From positions 52,488 through 116,487 of the forward strand of contig JAUCBJ010009140.1 of NCBI GenBank assembly GCA_032718475.1: a stretch of 64,000 bases of DNA, given 5' to 3'. Below the pieces are notes generated by a model. The model was given only the letters and a program-made list of their open reading frames with translations. It did no database searches and was not told the origin of the DNA. Shown piece by piece: positions 46,901 through 56,867 of this stretch; within the stretch, counting starts at the first letter, position 1; each line of letters begins with the position of its first letter. A program made the translations under genes and the position numbers. The stretch comes from Nemertoderma westbladi (lineage: Eukaryota; Xenacoelomorpha; Nemertodermatida; Nemertodermatidae).

Positions 46901-49234
46901 AAGGAATGCCTGTTCTCCACCATGGGTGATCTTCCACAGTAAACCCTTCCACTCTGTTTCCTAAAGGAATGCTTGTTCACCACCATGGTTGATCTTCCAC
47001 AGTAAACCCTTCCACTCTGTTTGCTAAATGAATGCCTGTTCACCACCATGGTTGATCTTCCACAGTAAACCCTTCCACTCTGTTTCCTAAAGGAATGCTT
47101 GTTCACCACCATGGTTGATCTTCCACAGTAAACCCTTCCACTCTGTTTCCTAAAGGAATACCTATTCACCACCATGGGTGATCTTCCACAGTAAACCCTT
47201 CCACTCTGTTACCTAAAGGAATGCCTGTTCTCCACCATGGGTGATCTTCCACAGTAAACCCTTCCACTCTGTTTGCTAAATGAATGCCTGTTCACCACCA
47301 TGGTTGATCTTCCACAGTAAACCCTTCCACTCTGTTTTCTAAAGGAATGCCTGTTCTCCACCATGGTTGATCTTCCACAGTAAACCCTTCCACTCTGTTT
47401 CCTAAAGGAATGCTTGTTCACCACCATGGTTGATCTTCCACAGTAAACCCTTCCACTCTGTTTCCTAAAGGAATGCCTGTTCACCACCATGGTTGATCTT
47501 CTACAGTAAACCCTTCCAATCCGTTTCCTAAAGGAGTGCCTGTTCAGCACCATGGGTGATCTTCCACAGTAAACCCTTCCACTCTGTTTCCTAAAGGAAT
47601 ACCTGTTCACCACCATGGGTGATCTTCCACACTAAACCCTTCCACTCTGTTTCCTAAAGGAGTGCCTGTTCAGCACCATGGGTGATCTTCCACAGTAAAC
47701 CCTTCCACTCTGTTCTCCACCATGGGTGATCTTCCACAGTAAACCCTCCCACTCTGTTTCCTAAAGGAATGCCTGTTCACCACCATCAGTGATCTTCCAC
47801 AGTAAACCCTTCCACTCTGTTTCCTAAAGGAATACCTGTTCACCACCATGGGTGATTACTGATCTTCCACAGTAATCCCTTCCACTCTGTTTCCTAAAGG
47901 AGTTCCTGTTCAGCACCATGGGTGATCTTCCACAGTAAACCTTCCACTCTGTTTCCTAAAGGAATACCTGTTCACCACCATGGGTGTGATCTTCCACAGT
48001 AAACCCTTCCACTCTGTTTCCTAAAGGAGTGCCTGTTCAGCACCATGGGTGATCTTCCACAGTAAACCCTTCCACTATGTTTCCTAAAGGAATGCCTGTT
48101 CTCCACCATGGTTGATCTTCCACAGTAAACCCTTCCACTCTGTTTGCTAAATGAATGCCTGTTCACCACCATGGGTGATCTTCCACAGTAAACCCTTCCA
48201 CTCTGTTTCCTAAAGGAATGCTTGTTCACCACCATGGTTGATCTTCCACAGTAAACCCTTCCACTCTGTTTCCTAAAGGAATGCCTGTTCACCACCATGG
48301 TTGATCTTCTACAGTAAACCCTTCCAATCTGTTTCCTAAAGGAATGCCTGTTCACCACCATGGTTGATCTTCTACAGTAAACCCTTCCAATCTGTTTCCT
48401 AAAGGAGTGCCTGTTCAGCACCATGGGTGATCTTCCACAGTAAACCCTTCCACTCTGTTTCCTAAAGGAATGCCTGTTCTCCACCATGGTTGATCTTCCA
48501 CAGTAAACCCTTCCACTCTGTTTCCTAAAGGAATGCTTGTTCACCACCATGGTTGATCTTCCACAGTAAACCCTTCCACTCTGTTTCCTAAAGGAATGCC
48601 TGTTCACCACCATGGTTGATCTTCTACAGTAAACCCTTCCAATCTGTTTCCTAAAGGAGTGCCTGTTCAGCACCATGGGTGATCTTCCACAGTAAACCCT
48701 TCCACTCTGTTTGCTAAATGAATGCCTGTTCACCACCATGGTTGATCTTCCACAGTAAACCCTTCCACTCTGTTTCCTAAAGGAATGCTTGTTCACCACC
48801 ATGGTTGATCTTCCACAGTAAACCCTTCCACTCTGTTTCCTAAAGGAATACCTGTTCACCACCATAGTTGATCTTCCACAGTAAACCCTTCCACTCTGTT
48901 TCCTAAAGGAATGCCTGTTCAACACCATGGGTGATCTTCCACAGTAAACCATTCCACTCTGTGTTTCCTAAAGGAATGCCTGTTCACCACCATGGGTGAT
49001 CTTCCACAGTAAACCCTTCCACTCTGTTTCCTAAAGGAATACCTGTTCACCACCATAGTTGATCTTCCACAGTAAACCCTTCCACTCTGTTTCCTAAAGG
49101 AATGCCTGTTCACCACCATGGGTGATCTTCCACAGTAAACCATTCCACTCTGTGTTTCCTAAAGGAATGCCTGTTCACCACCATGGGTGATCTTCCACAG
49201 TAAACCCTTCCACTCTGTTTCCCAAGTGCAGTCA

Positions 49235-49385
49235 AGGATCAAAGCCAAGGTTGGTCTAGGCTGAAGAATTTAAAGCACTGTGCCCAAATAGCGCTGCCCC
49301 ATCTAGGGATCGAACCAGGGCTTCCTAATTGGAAGCCCAGGCATGTCATCCATCACTAGACTAAGCTGCAAATTCGTCACTATAT
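49235..49385 (-). mobile_element. tRNA-derived SINE-like sequence abutting the 63-bp array
   Basis: On the minus strand it reads gcttagtctagtgatgg (A-box-like), then a pairable stem, gggcttcc…ggaagccc, in the anticodon-arm position, and ctggttcgatccctag (B box). The spacing fits a tRNA-derived head. It lies within about 15 bp of the last 63-bp unit, so it may mark the array's right boundary. Confidence 0.55.
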
Positions 49386-50439
49386 GCAACTGAATAAGAT
49401 TTATTTAATTGATAATTAAATTTGAAATCAACTAACCGATTCCAACATTGAAATTAATTTCTAAACTTACGTAACACGTTTGTAAACTAAGATTAATTGA
49501 CATTGACACTAACGTGTTTTGTTCATCGCACTCACCTGATCTCTTCTGTCCCTTTTCTAGCCATAATGGTTTAAAGCAGTCAGCAATAATTATCTTAACA
49601 TTGTGTTTGTGTTGGAGTTTGCGTCCGTGTTGGTTCGCTGTTTTGCCTGATCCCGTGGTGTACTTAGTCCATTTCCTGAAATTAACAACATTTAATCTGA
49701 TTAGGTTAACAAATGTGTGGTTTTTTTTTTCAATATAGTATTTTATAAATGAACAGCCCTGTTTAATTTTTTCTTGTTGATTTAGATCCCGAGTTTATCA
49801 AGGAACCCATGAATGACCCGAGCTGTTTTTTGCATCTCTTATTTAATTCTCAAAATATAAGTAGTCGGAAATTATTTTAAATTATAGATCCAGCCAATAT
49901 ATTTGTGCAATATCATAACTACCAAAATTCAAATTCTTAAAAACGAAGACTGCAGCCGTTGTTCCCAAACAATAACATACATAAATAACTGCCATATATT
50001 CACTTTTACTGTTTTCAGAATTTTACATTATTTAAAGAAAATAAATGAAGTAAAATTCAATAAAATTTTTTTTTTAATTTTAATAAAAATAACAAACAGG
50101 TGATTTAAAGAGGAGTGGGTGTTGACATAAACCCACCTTTTGTTAACTGCATAATTTGTTGATTTCTTCTCTCGGCCCAGACTGCAGGTGGAATTCCTAT
50201 CCTTCAAAGCTGCCGAAATATAAACATTATGTGAGTGAATGATATATTTTAAGATTTTTCATCCCCCACCCCCTCACTGCTTAAAATACACTTAGTAGTT
50301 TACGCTACTCCCTTTCTAGGCGAAAATTAACTACATTACTGCGGGGGGAGGGGGTAGTATACCATGCGCTGGTTATTAACTGGAGAGGGATGGATTTTGA
50401 TACGTCCACTGCTTGGGAAATAAACCATACGTCTGCATT
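49386..50439. other. AT-rich sequence between the 63-bp array and 30-bp array C
   Basis: No gene recognised. Short open frames (49514-49738, 49903-50103) are AT-rich with no domain. I found no clear exon 2 homologue here. Confidence 0.45.
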
Positions 50440-51956
50440 GTCTTTTGGGAAATAAACTATACCTGGATGGTTTGTTGGGTAATAAACTATACCTGGATGG
50501 TTTGTTGGTAAATAAACTATACCTGGATGGTTTGTTGGGAAATAAACTATACCTGGAGCTGGATGGTTTGTTGGGAAATAAACTATACCTGGATGGTTTG
50601 TTGGGAAATAAACTATACCTGGATGGTTTGCTGGGAAATAAACTATACCTGGAGCTGGATGGTTTGTTGGGAAATAAACTATACCTGGATGGTTTGTTGG
50701 GAAATAAACTATACCTGGATGGTTTGTTGGTAAATAAACTATACCTGGATGGTTTGTTGGGAAATAAACTATACCTGGATGGTTTGTTGGGAAATAAACT
50801 ATACCTGGAGCTGGATGGTTTGTTGGGAAATAAACTATACCTGGATGGTTTGTTGGGAAATAAACTATACCTGGATGGTTTGTTGGGAAATAAACTATAC
50901 CTGGATGGTTTGTTGGGTAATAAACTATACCTGGATGGTCTGTTGGGTAATAAACTATACCTGGATGGTTTGTTGGGAAATAAACTATACCTGGATGGTT
51001 TGTTGGGAAATAAACTATACCTGGATGGTTTGTTGGGTAATAAACTATACCTGGATGGTATGTTGGGAAATAAACTATACCTGGATGGTCTGTTGGGAAA
51101 TAAACTATACCTGGATGGTCTGTTGGGAAATAAACTATACCTGGATGGTATGTTGGGAAATAAACTATACCTGGATGGTTTGTTGGGAAATAAACTATAC
51201 CTGGATGGTTTGTTGGGAAATAAACTATACCTGGATGGTTTGTTGGGAAATAAACTATACCTGGATGGTCTGTTGGGAAATAAACTATACCTGGATGGTA
51301 TGTTGGGAAATAAACTATACCTGGATGGTTTGTTGGGAAATAAACTATACCTGGATGGTTTGTTGGGAAATAAACTATACCTGGATGGTTTGTTGGGAAA
51401 TAAACTATACCTGGATGGTATGTTGGGAAATAAACTATACCTGGATGGTTTGTTGGGAAATAAACTATACCTGGATGGTCTGTTGGGAAATAAACTATAC
51501 CTGGATGGTCTGTTGGGAAATAAACTATACCTGGATGGTATGTTGGGAAATAAACTATACCTGGATGGTTTGTTGGGAAATAAACTATACCTGGATGGTT
51601 TGTTGGGAAATAAACTATACCTGGATGGTTTGTTGGGAAATAAACTATACCTGGAACGTCTGTTGGGAAATAAACCATACCTGGATGGTTTGTTGGGAAA
51701 TAAACTATACCTGGATGCGGATGGTTTGTTGGGAAATAAACTATACCTAGATGGTTTGTTGGGAAATAAACTATACCTGGATGGTTTGTTGGGAAATAAA
51801 CTATACCTGGATGGTTTGTTGGGAAATAAACTATACCTGGATGGTTTGTTGGTAAATAAACTATACCTGGATGGTCTGCTGGGAAATAAACTATACCTGG
51901 ATGGTTTGTTGGGTAATAAACTATACCTGGATGGTTTGTTGGGTAATAAACTATAC
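50440..51956 (-). repeat. 30-bp tandem array, locus C (about 50 units)
   Basis: About 50 units of the same 30-mer as loci A and B. On the minus strand the T[D/N/Y]HPGIVYFP repeat stays in frame with the HTH exon for the whole array. Every length variant seen is +6 bp (extra gctgga or gcggat, giving HPAPG or HPHPG), so the frame is never broken, and it ends about 45 codons beyond the array at 50305. Each unit has CAG|GTATAG. Confidence 0.96.
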
Positions 51957-52115
51957 CTGGATGGTTTGTTTTCTTAACGAATTTTCTCATCGTCTCATAA
52001 GGAACACCATTTTTGAAACACGAGTGCTTCAAACTGGATCCCTTTAGGTAGTCGCGGAAAGTGGCTTCTACTTGTTCGATACTATAATTCCTTTTCATAA
52101 ATATACATCCTGTTC
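51957..52115 (-). CDS. Psq-like helix-turn-helix exon, locus C
   Basis: A minus-strand exon encoding MKRNYSIEQVEATFRDYLKG, then SSLKHSCFKNGVPYETMRKF and VKKTNHP, ending CCATCCAG|GTATAG. The 5' boundary is less certain. An acceptor at gtgcag (exon from 52115, 159 nt, phase 1) fits the other loci, but translation could begin at the ATG at 52096-52098. If read through instead of spliced, the frame is 610 codons with about 50 decapeptide repeats and stops at 50305. Domain and function are as for locus A; it is closest in sequence to that copy. Confidence 0.6.
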
Positions 52116-54179
52116 CTGCACGGACACATAAAGACAATTAAAAAAGTCGGATCCCTACCTATACAAACAAAAACCTACACAAATGTACTATATAAACGGA
52201 ATACGCTCATAACAGGTGCTTAGATCTTGGCTCTTCCAGTAACCAATTTATCAAATTCGTACAAAACAAGTGATGTGATGGGCACTATTCTTTCCAATGC
52301 ATGGTAGGCTACTGTAGTTTGTGGGGCGAGTCACGAAGTCCAGGTGATCATTTGCGGACCGGTATAATTAGTGGACTGTCTGTCTTCGTCGCCTTCACCA
52401 AGGAAACAATAATGGGGAAACTTAAAAGTATAGGAATGTCATTTATGAGATAAGAGATATTCAACAACCCCTGCGTTATCGAGACACAAAAAAAACCATA
52501 GAGAAACGACAGCGACACTAAACCATTCCCCTGTAAAGCAATTGATTGAACTTTTAAACTAGAGGGTACTCAAAATTATATTGCCTGAGGCATTACAAAA
52601 TAATATAATATGATGGAAAATTAGAAAATAATATATCGTCGTTGTTAATGTTTCCTGTATTTACTGTATTAATATTAAATGGATTAATCCATGACTATAC
52701 AGTAACACTAAACACTTTTATTAATATCTGGTTACAAATTTGGAATAAGGATAACCTGTTGTTTGAGTTACATATATTCCATTCTAGATTCTACATTAAC
52801 TCAGTGTTAAATAAGATCTGGAATAATAGTAACCTCAATTTTCGAGTTACCAATATTACATTTTCATTGACTCTGTGTTGAATATGAATAATGATAGATA
52901 ATGTGACTTGTTGCTACTTAGTAGCAATGTCTTCAAAAACGTCTCTTGTTTTCTACAAAATGGAATATTGGTTACTGGAAAAGCCACAATCTAAGCACCA
53001 TTCACAGTCTTCACACTCATATAACAAACATTTATAACATCATCCATTAACATAGCAATACTCAAATTAAGATGGGTAGCACAGCACAGGCTGACAGCCA
53101 GGCCAGACCTCGTATTATCTATTTCATACTAACCCTGTAACCCAGCTTACCTGTTTGCTTAGATTTTGATCCTGCCCGCGTCCGGATATTGTTCTTCGTA
53201 TTGATATCGGTCATTACGACACAATCCTACTGCCCTAAAGCCTTTCTGCCTTATATGAATGCGGCCCTCCAAACAAAGATTCAGCATAGCATAGTATTTA
53301 TTATAATTACAGTTGAGATATAGGTCTAGTGAGGTTAAATTCGCGTTGGTTCTGAGAGGATATTGCAGTATTCTTGCATTTGTTTTAAACTACTAACAAC
53401 TACTACTAAAAGAAAGCTATGCACTAAAAATTGTTAGAAGTTATTCCATTACAACAGGTCTAGTCTACCGACCTACCGGTATCTATGTCAGTATGTTAGC
53501 TGGTTAGTTAGTACGCCTACGACACCTACCTACATGTCTGTTGTAGGATTGTAGATACCGTAATGATAATATGTACAATCGCGAAATTGGTAGATTGTTA
53601 AACTAACACTGTGACCTGTTTGCAGCACCATACAGACATAAAATGCTGTAATACCAGAATGATGTATGCCTGGATGTGGACCTAGTACCAAGAACTGAAG
53701 AAACTTAGTACAGAAGTGCCGTCCCCGCGTCCCGATTCAGCAGGCCTGGTACTGTGTTAAGTAAGTTCCGTACCGCTGTACCGGTAGGTCTCTTTAAAGT
53801 ACAGAAGCAGGATAAAACAGCTGATAATCAGCTGACTAGGTTAGAGATGATTGGGTGAGTGGGTGTGAGTGATCACAAGTCCCTAAAGGCAGTGATTTTT
53901 TATGTCCTTTTATTTGACCTTTTTTGTCCTTTTTTTTTACGAATTGTGCATAATGACTTTTGTTGTCCTTTTAATGACTTTTGTTGTCCTTTTTATGTAT
54001 GTATTTCTTCAAACTGTCAGACTGCTGATTTCTGGACTGTCAGACAGTTGATTTCAACATGCCTATGCCAAAACATTCGAAATTTGTTGATTTCTGGTCT
54101 GTCGGACAGTTGGTTTCACTATGCCTGTGCCAAAACATTCCAAATTCCATGATTTATAAACTATGAGATAGATTTCCAT
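52116..54179. other. Intergenic region with short repeats, no gene seen
   Basis: Contains a ggggcgagtcacg dispersed-repeat copy (52321-52405), many ccggta motifs (for example 53471, 53782), a gtcctttt-rich stretch (53905-53995), and a tandem pair of about 65 bp (54017-54150; gatttctgg.ctgtc.gacag). The 97-codon open frame at 53859 crosses these repeats and is not supported as a gene. Confidence 0.45.
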
Positions 54180-54224
54180 ATGCGCCTGTGGTAAAAGACC
54201 ACATGATGTATCAAAACACTCATT

Positions 54225-54845
54225 TTATAGCCAAAAACAATTACCAATTGATGGAAAGGAGCAGGTTAAGGCCGGATTTTCTAACCAAAACAATAAACAG
54301 TCACTTTACCAAATGAAGGAAAGGAGCAGGTTACAGAGGCGGGCCTTTCTAACCAAAACAATAAACGATCATTCAACTAATTGAGGGAAAGGAGCGGGTT
54401 ATAGAGGCGGGATTTTCTAACCAAAACAATAAACAGTCACTTTACCAAATCAGGGAAAGGAGCAGGTTACAGAGGCGGGCCTTTCTAACCAAAACAATAA
54501 AGGATCATTCAACTAATTGAGGGAAAGGAGCGGGTTACAGAGGCGGGATTTTCTAACCAAAATAATAAACAGTCACTTTACCAAATCAGGGAAAGGAGCA
54601 CGTTACAGAGACGGGATTTTCTAACCAAAACAATAAACGATAACATTACCAATTGAGAGAAAGGAGCAGGTTACAGAGGCGAGATTTTCTAACAAAAACA
54701 ATAAACAGTCACTTTACCAAATCAGGGAAAGGAGCAGGTTGCAGAGGCGGGCCTTTCTAACCAAAACAATAAACGGTCACTTTACCAAATTAGGGAAAGG
54801 AGCATGTTACAGAGGCAGGGTTTTCTAACCAAAACAATAAATGTC
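54225..54845 (+). repeat. 68-bp tandem repeat family (about 9 units)
   Basis: Units of about 68 bp share ctaaccaaaacaataaac, then tttaccaaat.agggaaagg and agcaggttacagaggcggg. Successive units differ in the acagtcac/acgatcat segment in an alternating way, suggesting an older two-unit period. Single or few copies recur at 25300, 55640-55850 and, inverted, near 63535 and 63865. Confidence 0.85.
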
Positions 54846-55630
54846 ATGAACATAACAATAAACTATGTAAAACCGGTACCGGTACTAAAATTCTGAAATT
54901 ACCGTAATTAATAAATTACCTTTACCATTATTATTATTATATTATGTGGGTGGAGACACCGCTGTCATAGAAGCGTATAAACAAAACTGCACATAATAAA
55001 CAGGAGAAAGTTGAACAGTGAATAAAACAAAATGACTTATACTATGGACTACTTTATCACAATTCAGCAATTAGGCCTATCATATTTACAACTGTACATA
55101 TCACAGAATCAGTGAGTCAATACCTAATGCTGTAATGTAGTATAATACAGTCAGACAGTATAATTATTTCTAAGGCATATGCTTTATAGTTTATACCAAC
55201 ATACAATGCAATACTGCAAAATAGTGCTCTATATATACTAATACCGGTACTTACAGCCTAAGAGAACAGCAGTAGAGAAACCGGTAGCAAGGAACCCAAC
55301 GGTAGATTTGTGGAGGACATAAAAAGTAAAAAAAAAGGACATAAAAAGTAAAAAAAAAGGACAAAAAAAGGATTTAAACGGACAAGAAAAATTATTGCGC
55401 AACTGTACTGTACAATAGTACATAGTGTATTGTACAGTGTACATGTACGTACAGTGTACAAGTACAACTGCGACTGTAGTTTTGCACTCTCAGACTGTGT
55501 CATATTATGAAAGCTTTGAAAGGAGCTAGGCCAGGCCAGTAGGCTTCATACGGTAAAAATAATATATTACAGAATACAGTATGTACCGCACCATCTTACT
55601 GTAGTCCGTCAATGCCAATTGATGCGAAAG
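54846..55630. other. Intergenic sequence, no gene seen
   Basis: AT-rich, with aaaaaggacataaaaagt repeats (55315-55375) and tgtac-rich palindromic stretches (55400-55465). The minus-strand frames of 68-81 codons across these are low complexity. Confidence 0.45.
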
Positions 55631-55850
55631 CTTTTACAGAGGCTTGTTTTTTTTTATAACCAAAACAATAAAACGACCTCGATACCAATTGCTGGAAAGG
55701 AACAGGTTGCATAGCCAGTCATTTCTAACCAAAACAATAAATGATCTTGTTAAAAATACAAAGAGTAAAGCAGCAGTTTACAGAGGGGGCTTTTCTAACC
55801 AAAATAATAATATACGATATTGTTACCTATTTAAGGAAAGGAGCTGATTA
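55631..55850 (+). repeat. Further 68-bp family units (3 diverged copies)
   Basis: Three diverged units, each with aaccaaaacaataaa or aaccaaaataataat preceded by a g.ttacagagg-like core. They are spaced about 65-70 bp and are more diverged than those at 54225-54845. Confidence 0.7.
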
Positions 55851-56559
55851 CTGAATGCTGTTGAAAATTTATGCTACAACTAAGACCATAACTTTACGAC
55901 TGTACATCTGACATGGACATCATAATATAATTACGTATCGCAGTACTGCCGTATAATTATTTTTAGTTTAGGTTTTTAATACTGTATAAATAAAATAAAT
56001 TGTTCTTCATTATATACTGATACCAACTACTGTTCCTGATGGCCTAGAATACAGCAGTAGACCTAGACATAGGGCGGATCCCTGGAACCAAAATATAATA
56101 ATAATATTAATAAAGTATAACATTATATTCGTAAATATACGCCTATAGTAAAAATCTCCAAACCCGTCTTTCCAATAAATAATCGAAAGCCTACACCGTA
56201 AGTCTTACAACTCTAATAATCCTTCTGATATTATTTATTACGGCAACAATAATTATAGAATAAATATCTTTAATATTACAGAATAACAAATAAATGTACA
56301 TCCAGCTGCTGCATCGAATTTGGTTCGATCTAGACTTCCCTGCTCCTTTCTTCCCCCGACTATTCCATCTTTTTTTAAATTTTCTTCCCTTTCCTCTATA
56401 ATCCTACTATCTTTTTCTAATAATCCTACTGTAGTTTTATGTTTATATACTTAATTTGGTGTGTTCTGCGAGTTCTACCGTGTGAATTTTATATCAATGG
56501 GGGGAGGTTGAGACTGAACTATTATCGAATGACCGAGAGAAAATTTTAGTTGCCAATAT
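55851..56559. other. Intergenic sequence, no gene seen
   Basis: AT-rich. No open frame above noise and no RNA gene recognised. Confidence 0.5.
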
Positions 56560-56867
56560 TTCAGCCACTATATTATAGATTGCAAAACAAACAATAATAT
56601 AAATACAGGCCTTCATCAGGGCATACGGAGATTACTCACAAATACATATGTAAAAACTAGACTACTGTCAACCAGCTACCGGTACTACGAGCGAACGAAG
56701 AGCACTGAACTACAGTATAACGCAAACATACAGTATGACAAAACGGGATATAATGTAATTTTGAAGCCGAAGAAATTTAAATATTACTAAATTTGCGTCC
56801 GAAAAATTAAAATGCGTGCAAAATCAGAAAAGTGTTATATTTTACCGGCACTACCTACCAGCCAGTG

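Larger units (their letters stand above)
28925..49222. repeat. 63-bp tandem array with higher-order structure (about 320 units)
   Basis: Units of 63 bp (+ strand: caccaccatgggtgatcttc … ctgtttcctaaaggaatgcc) run for about 20 kb, interrupted by the assembly gap. Minus-strand reading gives 21-residue repeats (MVVNRHSFRKQSGRVYCGRS plus P/T) in frames up to 611 codons; this openness follows from the period being a multiple of three. Recurring variants (ggtt/gggt, ttctacag, aatctg, gctaaatga, acctatt) recur in fixed order. A block with catcagtg and then gattactgatcttcc recurs near 30573, 33143, 35779, 38348, 40729, 41519, 43901, 45591 and 47786. No promoter, start context or non-repeat domain supports coding. 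Confidence 0.95.

Noticed and set aside
28920-49143. Many minus-strand frames of 70-612 codons (MVVNRHSFRKQSGR… repeats)
   Set aside because: They are a product of the 63-bp period; no signal peptide, unique domain, promoter or splice-linked exon supports translation.
53859-54152. 97-codon frame
   Set aside because: Crosses gtcctttt and 65-bp direct repeats; composition is that of low-complexity DNA.
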